A program made the translations under genes and the position numbers. Shown piece by piece: positions 8,806 to 18,002 of a DNA stretch of 64,000 nucleotides (positions are counted from its first letter, which is position 1; the number at the start of each line of letters is the position of its first letter). Source of the stretch: Microbacterium azadirachtae (GTDB lineage: Bacteria > Actinomycetota > Actinomycetes > Actinomycetales > Microbacteriaceae); NCBI RefSeq assembly GCF_000956505.1, contig NZ_JYIX01000035.1, positions 186,001-250,000 on the forward strand, written 5' to 3'. Below the pieces are notes generated by a model that was not told where the DNA came from, did not search any database, and was given only the letters and a program-made list of their open reading frames with translations.

Positions 8806-9498
8806 TCAGACGAACAGGTTCGCCCGCTCCAGGTCCTCGGCGAAGTCGACCTCGACCGCGTACAGGTCGGAGATGTCCATCGGCTCCAGCAGCAGGCCGT
8901 TCTCGACGATCGCGAGCTCGAGGCCGCGCTCGAAGTAGTCCTGGTCCTCCACGCGCTGCAGCTGGCGCATGAACGCCTGCTTGTCGCGCGAGGAGATGTA
9001 GTTGATGCCGACGGCTTCGCCGATGCCGCCCTTGACCGTCTTGGAGAGCTCCTTGATGTAGCCCTCGGCATCGACGGTGTACTTGACCTCTTCATCGCTC
9101 ACCTTGGCGGTGTTGACGGTGACGAACGACTGGTCGCGCTCGATGAAGGAGATCGCGCGACCGAGGATGCGCGGGTCGAACACGACGTCGCCGTTCATCC
9201 AGAGCACGCCCTTGCGGCCGGTCGCGGCGAGGCCGCGCAGCAGGCTCTTCGACGTGTTGGTCTCGTCGTAGCGCTCGTTGTGCACGTAGTTCACATCGGG
9301 GAACGCCTCGATGATCGTCTCGGCGCGGTAGCCGACGATCGTCGTAATGCGCACGTCGTCGCCGAACGCGGCGTGGATGTTGTCGTGCTGCTGCCGCATG
9401 ATCGAACGCCCGTCGTTGAGCTCGGTCAGCGGCTTCGGGAGGGAGCGCCCGAGGCGCGAGCCCATCCCGGCAGCGAGAATGATGGTCTGAAGAGTCAC
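8806..9498 (-). CDS. Sugar/choline-phosphate nucleotidyltransferase (LicC-like NTP transferase)
   Basis: Protein of 230 aa. The N-terminus TIILAAGMGSRLG, followed by LPKPLTEL, is the nucleotide-binding signature of nucleotidyl transferases, and MNGDVVFDP supplies the metal-binding aspartate. Size and the pattern VNYVHNERYDETNTSKSL resemble LicC-type CTP:phosphocholine cytidylyltransferases and related enzymes that activate polymer decorations. I chose the GTG at 9498 because AGGAG lies nine bases upstream and the signature starts two residues later; a longer frame upstream lacks family sequence. It may activate a precursor for the surface polymer locus nearby, which is inference. Transcription ends at the hairpin 8744-8795. 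Confidence 0.8.
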   Translation of the reverse strand: MTLQTIILAAGMGSRLGRSLPKPLTELNDGRSIMRQQHDNIHAAFGDDVRITTIVGYRAETIIEAFPDVNYVHNERYDETNTSKSLLRGLAATGRKGVLWMNGDVVFDPRILGRAISFIERDQSFVTVNTAKVSDEEVKYTVDAEGYIKELSKTVKGGIGEAVGINYISSRDKQAFMRQLQRVEDQDYFERGLELAIVENGLLLEPMDISDLYAVEVDFAEDLERANLFV

Positions 9499-9725
9499 AG
9501 AAATGCTCCTGTTACTTGTGTTCACGGTTACGTCACCGATGGGACACTTCCTCGTGCCGGTGATCATGCTATCGACCGACCCTGAGCGGATCATGGTCAG
9601 AATGGGCGCGATGCCATTCCGTTATCGACTGCTCGGTTCATTCCCAGGTTCGGCATAGGCGACATTCGATGCTTCGGATCCCGTCACTTCGGGTCGTCGC
9701 CCGGGTTCGCGGGCTCGTCGGTTGC

Positions 9726-9731
9726 TACCGT
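9726..9731 (+). promoter_or_regulatory. -10 box TACCGT of a leaderless promoter (ABC transporter)
   Basis: TACCGT lies seven bases before the ATG at 9739. This favours the ATG over the in-frame GTG at 9730, which overlaps the box itself. Confidence 0.55.
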
Positions 9732-9738
9732 GAAGGGC

Positions 9739-11514
9739 ATGACCGGAGCACCCAACGATCCTCGCGCGCCCAAGGACTCTTCCCCGCCCACAAAGGCCCG
9801 TCGTCCCGCGTCCGCCAGCCCTCGGGCGACGGCCGCGCAGACGGCGCGCGTGAAGGCCGAGAGCCAGGCCTCCGCGGCGCGCGCCGTGGCCGCCAAGCGC
9901 ACGGCCGCCAGGACGAGCGCCGCGCGCACGGCGGCGGCGAAGTCCGCAGCAGAGAAGGCCGGCGCCGCGAAGGCGGAGGCGGCGGCGGAGGACGCGAAGG
10001 AGTCCGCTGCCAAGGTCGCCGCGGTCAAGGCCGCGGCGCCGCGCACCGCACGCGCACCGCGGGCGACCAAGACCGCCGCGACGGCGAAGCGCACGGCCGC
10101 GACGGCGAAGAGCGAGGCCGCAGCCACGGGCACCGAGACGTCGGGGGGCGTCACGGACCCGGAAGCGAGCGAGTCCGCGCCGAAGCGCACGACGACCGCC
10201 CGGACCGCGCGCACGACGGCGGCGAAGACCGCGGCCGCGAAGACGACGGCCGCTGCTGCGAAGACGACCGCGGCGAAAGCCGCCGCGGAGAAGACGACGG
10301 CTGCGAAGAGCACCGCGCCGAAGACGACGGCCACGAAGCGCGCTCCGCGGGCGAAGGCCGCAGGGGGAGCGCGGACGGCACCTGCTGCCGTGGCCGCGCA
10401 GGCCGCGGCTGCCGTTCTGGAGGTGGTGAACCCGCCCGTCGTCGCGGAGCCCGCGATCGAAGCGGTCGAGGACTCGGGCGCAAAGCCCTCCCCACAGCCC
10501 GCCGACACGGGGCATGATGCTCCTGTGGACAGCGAATCGGGGGCGGCGGGATCCGCCACGAGCGGAGCCGCGGATGCCGAGCCGGTCGCGGCGGAGGTCG
10601 TCGAGGCCGAATCCGTCGCGTCCACGGTCGCCGTCATCGAGAACGAGGATGTCGCGACCGAAGAGGTCGAGGCCGAGACCGCACCTGCGGAGGCGATTGA
10701 GGATGTCGTGGAGGATGCCGCCGCGGTCGCGCCGGATCCTGCTGCCGACGTCGACGGGCAGGCGCTCGTCGTGCGCGGCCTCGTCAAGCGCTTCGGCGAC
10801 GCCGTGGCGGTGGGGAGCATCGACCTGACGGTGCCCGCCGGATCCTTCTACGGGATCGTCGGCCCCAACGGGGCGGGAAAGACCACGACTCTGTCGATCA
10901 TCGCCGGCCTGCTGCGTCCCGACGAGGGCACCGTGCGGATCAGCGGGATCGACCAGACCGCCGATCCGGCTGCCGCGAAGCGGGCGCTCGGCGTGCTGCC
11001 CGATCGCCTGCGCACCTTCGACCGGCTGACCGGGCGTCAGCTGCTGCACTACTACGGGCTGCTGCGGGGTCTTCCCTCGGACGTCGTCGAGAAGCGCGTC
11101 GCCGACCTGGCCAGGGCGTTCGATCTCACCGGCGCGCTCAGCCGCGTCGTCTCGGACTACTCCGCCGGAATGACCAAGAAGATCATGCTCGCAGGCGCCA
11201 TGATCCACTCGCCGCGCGTGCTGGTGCTGGACGAGCCGTTCGAGTCGGTGGATCCGGTGTCCTCGGGAGTCATCCTGGACATCCTGCGCGCCTACGTCGC
11301 GCACGGCGGCACCGTCATCCTCTCCAGCCACGGCATGGATCTGGTCGAGCAGGTGTGCGCCCGGATCGCGATCATCGTCGGCGGCGAGGTCCTCGCCGAA
11401 GGCACGGTCGACGAGGTGCGGGCGGGGCAGACCCTCGAGCAGCGCTTCGTGGAGCTGTCCGGCGCGGGCGCCGAGGTGGAGGGGCTCGAGTGGTTGCACA
11501 CGTTCTCCGACTGA
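9739..11514 (+). CDS. ABC transporter ATPase with long histone-H1-like N-terminal extension
   Basis: Protein of 591 aa made of three parts. Residues ~15-215 are almost only Ala, Lys, Thr and Arg in H1-like repeats (AAKTTAAAAKTTAAKAAAEK). Residues ~216-335 are acidic and rich in Ala, Val and Glu. From ~340 there is a complete ABC ATPase: Walker A GPNGAGKTT (375-383), a variant signature YSAGMTKK, Walker B VLVLDEPFESVDP and the switch histidine in SSHGMDL. The basic tail resembles actinobacterial DNA-binding tails (HupS/Lsr2-associated or HU-type). The frame is open with no frameshift, and the leaderless promoter points to the start of the tail. The permease gene overlaps its 3' end, so they form one transporter. 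Substrate unknown. Confidence 0.85.
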   Translation: MTGAPNDPRAPKDSSPPTKARRPASASPRATAAQTARVKAESQASAARAVAAKRTAARTSAARTAAAKSAAEKAGAAKAEAAAEDAKESAAKVAAVKAAAPRTARAPRATKTAATAKRTAATAKSEAAATGTETSGGVTDPEASESAPKRTTTARTARTTAAKTAAAKTTAAAAKTTAAKAAAEKTTAAKSTAPKTTATKRAPRAKAAGGARTAPAAVAAQAAAAVLEVVNPPVVAEPAIEAVEDSGAKPSPQPADTGHDAPVDSESGAAGSATSGAADAEPVAAEVVEAESVASTVAVIENEDVATEEVEAETAPAEAIEDVVEDAAAVAPDPAADVDGQALVVRGLVKRFGDAVAVGSIDLTVPAGSFYGIVGPNGAGKTTTLSIIAGLLRPDEGTVRISGIDQTADPAAAKRALGVLPDRLRTFDRLTGRQLLHYYGLLRGLPSDVVEKRVADLARAFDLTGALSRVVSDYSAGMTKKIMLAGAMIHSPRVLVLDEPFESVDPVSSGVILDILRAYVAHGGTVILSSHGMDLVEQVCARIAIIVGGEVLAEGTVDEVRAGQTLEQRFVELSGAGAEVEGLEWLHTFSD

Positions 11515-13058
11515 GGCTCATGCTGGCGCTCGGCGCGCTGCGCGGCGACCGCAGCCGGGTCGCGCGGACCATCGTGGCACTGCTGCTCGCCGCCGCGGCG
11601 ACGACGGTGGCGGTGGTCGCCATCCGCAGCCTCGCGCAGACCTCCGAGGCGGCCGCGCACACGGTGATCGTGCTCGGCAGCTCCGCCGTGGTCCTCGGCT
11701 TCTTCGTGGCGCCGATCCTGGCGGGATCGGTCGACCAGCTGGATCCGCGTCGCTTCGTGGTCTTCGGCGTCGACGAGCGCCGGCTTCCGGTGGTCCTCAC
11801 CCTCGCCGCCTTCGTGAGCGTGCCGAGCCTGGCGCTGCTCGTGGTGGAGGCAGCCGTGGTGACCGTGGCGATCTCGTTCGGGGTTCCCTGGATCCTCGCG
11901 GTGCTCTCCGGGCTGCTCACCCTCGCGACGGCCGTGCTGGCCGCGCGGGTCGGGATGGCGCTGAGCGCGCGGCTGCTGCCAGAGCGCCGCTCCCGCGAGC
12001 TCACGTCGCTGTTCGCACTCGCCGTGATCGTCATCGCGGTGCCGGTGTGCGTGTTCGTGGCTTCTCTGGGCTGGGCGGGCGCGGTTCCGCCGGTTCTGCA
12101 CACCGTCGCAGGGGTGCTCGGCTTCACGCCGCTCGGCGCGTCCGCTGCGATGCCGTTCCTCGCGCTGTCCGATCACGGCGGCGGGGTGTGGGGCGCGGCG
12201 ATCGTCGCGGTGGCGACTGCGGCCATCGTCACGACGGGGTGGCTGGCGCTCGCGCGTCGGGCGCTGAGCACGACCGAGCGGCCCACCGCGGTGCGCGAGC
12301 GGCCGGGGCTCGGCTGGTTCGCTCTGCTGCCGTCGAACGCCTTCGGCGCCGTGGCTGCGCGCAGTCTCGTCTACTGGCTGCGCGACCGCCGCTACATCAT
12401 GAACTTCGTGATCGTCCCGATCGCGGGCGTGCTGACGATCGTCCCGCTGCTCGTCGCCGGCGTGCCGCTCGAGATCGCGGCGGCGCTGCCGGTCGCGGTG
12501 ATGGCGCTGTTCTTCGGCTGGCTCCCGCACAACGACGTCGCCTACGACTCGACCGCCTTCTGGATCCACGTTGCGAGCGGGGTGAGGGGAGTGCCGGACC
12601 GGCTCGGCCGTCTCATCCCCGTCCTTCTGATCGCCGTGCCGACCCTCGCCGTGGCGATCCCGGTCACACTCGCGGTGATCGGGCGATGGACCCTGCTCCC
12701 GCTGTTCATCGGCGTGGTCGCGAGCCTGCTGCTGTCGGGTCTCGGCCTGTCCAGCATCCTGTCCGCGGTCGCGCCCTATGCGGTCTCGCGCCCGGGCGAC
12801 AGCCCGTTCCAGCAGCCGCAGCGTGCCCGCGGCGGTGTGCTGGGGCAGGCGGGGACGCTCCTGGGCGCGGCCGTACTGAGCCTGCCGGCGCTGCTGCTGG
12901 CCTGGCCCGCGCTGGCGGATGACCAGGTCTCCACGGCGCCCGTGCTCTGGACCGGACTGCTGGTCGGGGCCGCGGTGCTGTTCCTCGGCGTCCAGATCGG
13001 AGGCCGGACGTTCGAGCGCCGCGGCGCGCAGCTGATGGAGTTCGTCGAGACGGTGTGA
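11490..13058 (+). CDS. ABC transporter permease (ABC-2-like, multi-spanning)
   Basis: Protein of 522 aa with about 12 hydrophobic segments, including IVALLLAAAATTVAVVAI near the start, and a soluble middle ending NAFGAVAARSLVYWLRDRRY. It partners the upstream ATPase. I chose GTG 11490 because GGAGGGG stands five bases upstream, giving a 25-base overlap with the ATPase gene; ATG 11520 is the alternative, ten codons later. No family signature reveals the substrate; ABC-2 exporters move polysaccharides, drugs or lipids. Confidence 0.8.
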   Translation: MVAHVLRLRLMLALGALRGDRSRVARTIVALLLAAAATTVAVVAIRSLAQTSEAAAHTVIVLGSSAVVLGFFVAPILAGSVDQLDPRRFVVFGVDERRLPVVLTLAAFVSVPSLALLVVEAAVVTVAISFGVPWILAVLSGLLTLATAVLAARVGMALSARLLPERRSRELTSLFALAVIVIAVPVCVFVASLGWAGAVPPVLHTVAGVLGFTPLGASAAMPFLALSDHGGGVWGAAIVAVATAAIVTTGWLALARRALSTTERPTAVRERPGLGWFALLPSNAFGAVAARSLVYWLRDRRYIMNFVIVPIAGVLTIVPLLVAGVPLEIAAALPVAVMALFFGWLPHNDVAYDSTAFWIHVASGVRGVPDRLGRLIPVLLIAVPTLAVAIPVTLAVIGRWTLLPLFIGVVASLLLSGLGLSSILSAVAPYAVSRPGDSPFQQPQRARGGVLGQAGTLLGAAVLSLPALLLAWPALADDQVSTAPVLWTGLLVGAAVLFLGVQIGGRTFERRGAQLMEFVETV

Positions 13059-13099
13059 GAGATCCGCGCGATCGCGGCGCCGGTCGGCCTGGGCGCGAT

Positions 13100-13105
13100 T
13101 AGACT
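13100..13105 (+). promoter_or_regulatory. -10 box TAGACT of a leaderless promoter (DUF3039 gene)
   Basis: TAGACT ends seven bases before the ATG at 13113, with no ribosome site between them. Confidence 0.6.
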
Positions 13106-13112
13106 CGCGGTC

Positions 13113-13379
13113 ATGAGTACCCCGCTGGATGCCCCGGACCAGGGCGGCGTCGCCACCCTCGATCGCGAACTCGAGCAGCTCCTCAACGAGGAGCTGCAGG
13201 AGCCGGGAGACCACGAGCGGTTCTCCCATTACGTGAAGAAGGAGAAGATCCTCGAGTCCGCTCTGACCGGCAAGCCCGTGCGGGCGCTGTGCGGCAAGAA
13301 GTGGACTCCGGGACGGGATCCGGAGAAGTTCCCGGTGTGCCCGACCTGCAAGGAGATCTACGAGTCGATGGTCGGCTGA
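13113..13379 (+). CDS. DUF3039 family protein
   Basis: Protein of 88 aa matching the actinobacterial DUF3039 family: an acidic helical N-terminus (TLDRELEQLLNEELQEPGD), the conserved HERFSHYVKKEKI, and a small C-terminal knuckle with ALCGKKWTPGRDPEKFPVCPTC. Its three cysteines (a lone Cys followed by CxxC) could bind a metal ion such as zinc. Function is unknown. It is leaderless and convergent with pncB; only 12 bp separate the stop codons, in a short tandem repeat of GTCAGGCGAC. Confidence 0.85.
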   Translation: MSTPLDAPDQGGVATLDRELEQLLNEELQEPGDHERFSHYVKKEKILESALTGKPVRALCGKKWTPGRDPEKFPVCPTCKEIYESMVG

Positions 13380-13391
13380 CGTCAGGCGACG

Positions 13392-14714
13392 TCAGGCGAC
13401 GTCGACGAACTCGGTCGGGATCGCCGGATCCGACTTGCTGAGCGCGAGGGCGCGCACCGGCAGCTCCTCGCGCACTTTGAGGTGGTGCTCCCGCGCGGCG
13501 ACGGTTCCGGCCGGTCCCTCGTACGCGGTGTCGATCTCCCCGCCCTCGACGAGGGTCACCTGGAGCGCCCGCCCGTCCGAGCTTTCCTGGACGCCGAGTT
13601 CCTCGAAACCGTCCGCGACGAGCACGCGCTCGGACTGGGCGACGCCGTCGGCGAGGATCCGGAACGCCGCCTTGCGGCCGCCCTTCGAGGCCTTGTCCGC
13701 CGAGGCCTTGGCCACGGCGACCCAGCCGCCGTCGGATCCCTGGCGCGCCACGAGCTTGTAGACCATGCTCGCGGTCGGGTATCCGGATCCGGTCACCACC
13801 GACGTGCCGACGCCGTAGGAGTCGACGGGGGAGGCGGCGAGGGCGGCGATCGCGTATTCGTCCAGATCGCTCGTCACGGTGATCTTCGTGCCGATTGCGC
13901 CGAGCTCGTCGAGCTGTGCACGCACCTCGGCAGCCATGATCGGGAGGTCGCCGGAGTCGATGCGCACCCCGCCCAGTTCCGTGCCGGCCACGCGGATCGC
14001 CGTCTCGACCCCGCGACGGATGTCGTAGGTGTCCACGAGCAGCGTGGTGCTGGTGCCGAGCGCGTCGATCTGGGCGCGGAAGGCGTCCTCCTCGCTGTCG
14101 TGCAGGAGCGTCCAGGAGTGCGCGGCGGTGCCCATGGTGGGGATGCCCCAGGTGCGGCCGGCCTCGAGGTTGCTGGTGGCGCCGAACCCGGCGATGAAGG
14201 CGGCACGGGCGGCGGCGACCGCGGAGTCCTCGGCGGCGCGTCGGGAGCCCATCTCGGCGAGCGGGCGTTCTCCGGCGGCGATGCTCATGCGGCTGGCGGC
14301 GGTCGCGACGGCGGAGTCGTGGTTGAGCACGCTGAGGGCCAGGGTCTCCAGGATCACGGCGTCGGCGAACGTGCCCTCGACCGTGAGGATCGGGGATCCG
14401 GGGAAGTACAGCTCGCCCTCGCGGTAGCCGCGGATGGTCCCGGAGAAGCGGTAGCCCTCGAGGTAGCGGTGCGTGGCCGCATCCACGACCTTCGCATCGC
14501 GCAGGTAGCGCAACTCGTCCTCGCCGAACCGGAAGTCGCGCAGCAGCGAGAGCAGGCGCCCGGTGCCGGCCACGACGCCGAACCGCCGACCCCCGGACAG
14601 ACGCCGGGAGAACAGCTCGAACACGCTCTGGCGCGCGGCGGTGCCGTCGCGCAGCGCAGCCTCCAGCATCGTGAGCTCGTACCGATCGGTCTTCAGGGCG
14701 CTGGACGCGGTCAT
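13392..14714 (-). CDS. pncB: Nicotinate phosphoribosyltransferase
   Basis: Protein of 440 aa for the first step of the NAD salvage (Preiss-Handler) pathway, converting nicotinate and PRPP to nicotinate mononucleotide. Visible signatures: [16 protein letters not shown] at the N-terminus, [21 protein letters not shown], and the phosphate-binding part [19 protein letters not shown] followed by [12 protein letters not shown]. Length is normal. Although a longer frame exists, the ATG at 14714 is seven bases behind TATGCT on the minus strand (complement of 14722-14727) and is where homology starts. It is divergent from murI; the two promoters lie back to back. Confidence 0.93.
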   Translation of the reverse strand: MTASSALKTDRYELTMLEAALRDGTAARQSVFELFSRRLSGGRRFGVVAGTGRLLSLLRDFRFGEDELRYLRDAKVVDAATHRYLEGYRFSGTIRGYREGELYFPGSPILTVEGTFADAVILETLALSVLNHDSAVATAASRMSIAAGERPLAEMGSRRAAEDSAVAAARAAFIAGFGATSNLEAGRTWGIPTMGTAAHSWTLLHDSEEDAFRAQIDALGTSTTLLVDTYDIRRGVETAIRVAGTELGGVRIDSGDLPIMAAEVRAQLDELGAIGTKITVTSDLDEYAIAALAASPVDSYGVGTSVVTGSGYPTASMVYKLVARQGSDGGWVAVAKASADKASKGGRKAAFRILADGVAQSERVLVADGFEELGVQESSDGRALQVTLVEGGEIDTAYEGPAGTVAAREHHLKVREELPVRALALSKSDPAIPTEFVDVA

Positions 14715-14770
14715 GGCGATCAGCATACGGGCGGCGGGCCGTCCGAAGCGCGAGGACGCGTGCGCCCGAC

Positions 14771-14776
14771 TAGGCT
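14771..14776 (+). promoter_or_regulatory. -10 box TAGGCT of the murI-rph-rdgB operon
   Basis: TAGGCT ends eight bases before the murI ATG at 14785. It is back to back with the pncB -10 box TATGCT on the other strand. Confidence 0.6.
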
Positions 14777-14784
14777 GGAGCATC

Positions 14785-15618
14785 ATGAACGACGCGCCGA
14801 TCGGGATCTTCGACTCCGGGGTCGGCGGGCTCACCGTCGCGAGGGCGATCAGGGCGCAGCTGCCCAGGGAGTCGTTCGTCTACATCGGAGACACCGCGCA
14901 CTCGCCCTACGGGCCGAAGCCCATCGCCGACGTGCGCCGCTATTCGCTCGAGGTGCTCGACACGCTCGTCGATCAGGGCGTGAAGATGCTCGTGATCGCC
15001 TGCAACACGGCGTCCTCGGCGATGCTGCGCGACGCGCGCGAGCGCTACGACGTGCCCGTCGTCGAGGTGATCGGCCCCGCCGTCCGCCGGGCGATCTCGA
15101 CCACCCGCAACGGCCGGATCGGCGTGATCGGCACGGTCGGCACGATCGGATCCCGCGCCTATCAGGACATGCTCGAGGTGAACGAGAACCTCGCGGTGTT
15201 CGCGGCGGCGTGCCCGCGCTTCGTCGAGTTCGTGGAGGCCGGCATCACCGACACCCCTGAGGTGCTCCGGGTCGCGGAGGAATACCTGGCGCCGCTGCGC
15301 GACGCGGACGTCGACACCCTCGTGCTCGGCTGCACGCACTATCCGTTCCTGCGCGGTGCGATCGGCTACGTCATGGGGGAGGGCGTCTCGCTCGTCTCCA
15401 GCGACGACGAGACCGCGGGCGACGTCTACCGCCAGCTCGTCCGCGGCGATCTCCTCGCCTCCGCCGACGCCAGCCCCAACTACGTGTACGAGGCGACCGG
15501 TGCGTCCGCGGACGACTTCACCGCCCTCGCCAACCGCCTGATGGGCCAGGAGGTGCGGGGCGTCCGGCTCGTGCAGACCGGCGTCATCGACCTTCCCCAC
15601 CTCAAGGAGATCCCATGA
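14785..15618 (+). CDS. murI: Glutamate racemase
   Basis: Protein of 277 aa that makes D-glutamate for peptidoglycan in the cytoplasm. Both catalytic cysteines are in their motifs: [13 protein letters not shown] and [11 protein letters not shown]. The N-terminus [19 protein letters not shown] holds the conserved aspartate and serine, followed by [11 protein letters not shown]. First gene of a coupled operon with rph and rdgB (4-base overlaps), a standard actinobacterial arrangement. Confidence 0.96.
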   Translation: MNDAPIGIFDSGVGGLTVARAIRAQLPRESFVYIGDTAHSPYGPKPIADVRRYSLEVLDTLVDQGVKMLVIACNTASSAMLRDARERYDVPVVEVIGPAVRRAISTTRNGRIGVIGTVGTIGSRAYQDMLEVNENLAVFAAACPRFVEFVEAGITDTPEVLRVAEEYLAPLRDADVDTLVLGCTHYPFLRGAIGYVMGEGVSLVSSDDETAGDVYRQLVRGDLLASADASPNYVYEATGASADDFTALANRLMGQEVRGVRLVQTGVIDLPHLKEIP

Positions 15619-16361
15619 CCGAGTCCACCATCCGCAAGGACGGCCGCACCGTCGACCAGCTCCGCCCCATCACGATCGAACGCGGCTGGAGCGCCCAGGC
15701 GGAGGGATCCGCGCTGATCAGCTTCGGGAACACGAAGGTGCTGTGCACGGCGTCGTTCACGAACGGCGTGCCGCGCTGGCTCAGCGGCAAGGGCAAGGGC
15801 TGGGTCACCGCCGAGTACGCGATGCTGCCGCGGGCGACGAACGAGCGCAACGACCGGGAGAGCGTGAAGGGCCGCATCGGCGGTCGCACGCACGAGATCT
15901 CGCGCCTGATCGGCCGGGCCCTCCGCGCGGTCGTCGACACCAAGGCGCTCGGCGAGAACACGATCGTGATCGACTGCGACGTCCTGCAGGCCGACGGCGG
16001 CACCCGCACCGCGGCGATCACCGGAGCGTACGTCGCGCTGGCCGACGCGATCGAGTGGGGCCGCCGCAAGAAGTTCATCGGGCAGAAGGCCCAGGTCCTG
16101 CACGACTCGGTCGCCGCGGTCTCGGTCGGCATCATCGACGGCGAGCCCATGCTCGACCTGGCCTACGTCGAGGACGTGCGCGCCGAGACCGACATGAACG
16201 TGGTGGTCACCGGCCGTGGTCTGTTCGTCGAGGTGCAGGGCACGGCCGAGGGCGCGCCCTTCGACAAGCGCGAGCTGGACGCGCTGCTCGAGCTCGGCGT
16301 CAACGGCTGCGCCGATCTGCGCGACCGCCAGCTCACGGCGCTCGCCGAGGAGCAGGCGTGA
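15615..16361 (+). CDS. rph: Ribonuclease PH
   Basis: Protein of 248 aa, a phosphate-dependent 3'-5' exonuclease that trims the 3' ends of tRNA precursors. Family sequence is clear throughout: [35 protein letters not shown], the arginine-rich [19 protein letters not shown] and [20 protein letters not shown]. The ATG overlaps the murI stop (ATGA), so translation is coupled. Length is normal, so this is the full-length active form rather than a truncated one. Confidence 0.96.
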   Translation: MTESTIRKDGRTVDQLRPITIERGWSAQAEGSALISFGNTKVLCTASFTNGVPRWLSGKGKGWVTAEYAMLPRATNERNDRESVKGRIGGRTHEISRLIGRALRAVVDTKALGENTIVIDCDVLQADGGTRTAAITGAYVALADAIEWGRRKKFIGQKAQVLHDSVAAVSVGIIDGEPMLDLAYVEDVRAETDMNVVVTGRGLFVEVQGTAEGAPFDKRELDALLELGVNGCADLRDRQLTALAEEQA

Positions 16362-16948
16362 GGATCGTCCTCGCGACGCACAACGCGCACAAGATCGCGG
16401 AGTTCGGGCAGATCGTGGCGGCCACACGTCCCGATCTCGAGGTCGTCGGGTACGACGGGCCGGAGCCGGTCGAGGACGGCGTGACGTTCGAGGAGAACGC
16501 GCTCATCAAGGCGCGCGCCGCGGCCGCGCACACCGGCCTCGCGGCGCTCGCCGACGACTCCGGCATCGCGGTGGATGTGCTGGGCGGCTCGCCAGGGGTG
16601 TTCTCCGCCTACTGGGCGGGGCAGAAGAAGGACGACGTCGCGAACCGGGAGCTGCTGCTGGATCAGCTGCGCGACATCGCGGATCCGCATCGCGCCGCGC
16701 ACTACGTCAGCGTCATCGCGCTCGTCCTTCCGGACGGACGCGAGTGGACGGTCCGCGGCGAATGGCCGGGCCGCCTCGCGCACGCCGCTGTCGGCGACGG
16801 CGGCTTCGGCTACGACCCCGTGTTCCTGCCGGAAGGACAGGCCGGCGCCGAGCGCACGGTCGGCGAGTTCGCGGCAGAGGAGAAGCAGTCGCAGTCGCAC
16901 CGTGCCCGCGCCTTCGTGGCGCTGGTGCCCCTGCTCGCCGAGCTCTGA
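16358..16948 (+). CDS. rdgB: XTP/dITP (non-canonical purine NTP) pyrophosphatase
   Basis: Protein of 196 aa of the HAM1/RdgB family, hydrolysing dITP, ITP and XTP to monophosphates to keep them out of nucleic acids. Motifs: [14 protein letters not shown] at the N-terminus, [28 protein letters not shown], and [15 protein letters not shown] with the closing SHRARAF. GTG start overlaps the rph stop (GTGA). Last gene of the operon; a GC-rich hairpin follows. Confidence 0.96.
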   Translation: MRIVLATHNAHKIAEFGQIVAATRPDLEVVGYDGPEPVEDGVTFEENALIKARAAAAHTGLAALADDSGIAVDVLGGSPGVFSAYWAGQKKDDVANRELLLDQLRDIADPHRAAHYVSVIALVLPDGREWTVRGEWPGRLAHAAVGDGGFGYDPVFLPEGQAGAERTVGEFAAEEKQSQSHRARAFVALVPLLAEL

Positions 16949-16951
16949 GGC

Positions 16952-16973
16952 TGCGCCGCCGACGTGCGGCGCA
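16952..16973 (+). terminator. GC-rich hairpin after rdgB
   Basis: TGCGCCGC (16952-16959) pairs with GCGGCGCA (16966-16973) around a 6-base loop directly after the rdgB stop. There is no T-run, so termination strength is uncertain. Confidence 0.5.
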
Positions 16974-17034
16974 AGTGAGAATCATCCCCATTCCCGACTA
17001 GGCGAAAACGCCTCCGACCGGGGGATCCCGGCTC

Positions 17035-17040
17035 TACCCT
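17035..17040 (+). promoter_or_regulatory. -10 box TACCCT of a leaderless promoter (cation efflux gene)
   Basis: TACCCT ends six bases before ATG 17047. A small hairpin AGGCG-AAAA-CGCCT (17000-17013) and TGAGAATCAT (16976-16985) lie upstream. Confidence 0.55.
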
Positions 17041-17046
17041 TGATGC

Positions 17047-17979
17047 ATGCACGACCACGCACCCGCCACGGGGATCCGCTCATCAGGCCACCGCCGTCTG
17101 CTCGCGATCTCACTGACGCTCACGTCCTTGATCATGATCGTGCAGGTGGTCGGTGCGATCCTCAGCGGGTCCCTCGCGCTGCTCGCGGACGCGGCGCACA
17201 TGTTCACGGACGCCTCCGCCCTCGTCATCGCCCTCATCGCGAGCGCCGTCGCCGCGCGCCCGGCCGATGACCGGCGCACCTTCGGCTATCAGCGCGCCGA
17301 GGTCTTCGGAGCGCTGATCAACGCGATCATCCTGATCCTGCTCTCCGCGTGGGTGGCGTTCGAAGGCATCACCCGGCTGGTGAATCCGGGAGAGGTCGAG
17401 GTCGCCGGATCCCTCATGCTGATCGTCGCAGCGGTCGGCCTGGTCGCGAACGCGATCTCGATGTGGCTGCTCAGTGCGGCGCAGCGGGAGAGCATCAACG
17501 TCCGAGGCGCGTATCTCGAGGTCATGGGGGACCTCATCGGATCCGCCATGGTCATCGTCGCGGCGATCGTCATCATCACGACCGGCTGGATGCCCGCCGA
17601 TGCGATCGCCTCGCTCGTGATCGCCGCCATGATCATCCCCCGCGCGATCGCACTGCTGCGCGAGGTGTTCTCCGTGCTCGCCGAATCGGCGCCGAAGGGC
17701 ACCGCCGTCAGCGAGATCCGTCAGCATCTGCTCGGCTATGCCGGCGTGACCGGGGTGCACGACGTGCACGTCTGGCAGCTCACGCGTGGCGCGCCGGTGT
17801 TCACGGCACACGTCTCGGTGCAGCCTGCGGTGCTCGCCGACGGGGGAGCGGCAGCGCTCCTCGTCCAGATGCAGACCTGCCTCGCGGAGCACTTCGACGT
17901 GGAGCACTCCACATTCCAGATCGAGCCCGATGAGAGTGGCGCCGGAAACGCCGGAGACTGCGAGGCCGTGCACGCCTGA
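17047..17979 (+). CDS. Cation diffusion facilitator (CzcD/ZitB-like, probably zinc efflux)
   Basis: Protein of 310 aa: His-containing N-terminus, six transmembrane helices and a C-terminal ferredoxin-like cytoplasmic domain ending at about residue 300 (VTGVHDVHVWQLTRGAPVFTAHV). The helix-2 metal motif HMFTD (in LLADAAHMFTDASAL) is intact. The helix-5 motif reads GAYLEVMGDLIGS, with Glu where E. coli-type pumps have His, so the metal site is ExxxD rather than HxxxD; this may alter metal choice. Zinc export by proton antiport is the family default. Leaderless start. Confidence 0.88.
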   Translation: MHDHAPATGIRSSGHRRLLAISLTLTSLIMIVQVVGAILSGSLALLADAAHMFTDASALVIALIASAVAARPADDRRTFGYQRAEVFGALINAIILILLSAWVAFEGITRLVNPGEVEVAGSLMLIVAAVGLVANAISMWLLSAAQRESINVRGAYLEVMGDLIGSAMVIVAAIVIITTGWMPADAIASLVIAAMIIPRAIALLREVFSVLAESAPKGTAVSEIRQHLLGYAGVTGVHDVHVWQLTRGAPVFTAHVSVQPAVLADGGAAALLVQMQTCLAEHFDVEHSTFQIEPDESGAGNAGDCEAVHA

Positions 17980-18002
17980 GGCCGCACGTCTGAGCCCGGG
18001 GG

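Noticed and set aside
10000..10400. Low-complexity part of the ABC ATPase as assembly error or frameshift
   Set aside because: The frame is uninterrupted, third-position GC stays high and the composition (Ala/Lys/Thr) resembles real H1-like tails.
13379..13411. Short tandem GTCAGGCGAC between DUF3039 and pncB as a CRISPR-like repeat
   Set aside because: Only two contiguous copies without spacers; part of the second lies in the pncB coding end. No CRISPR array exists in the window.
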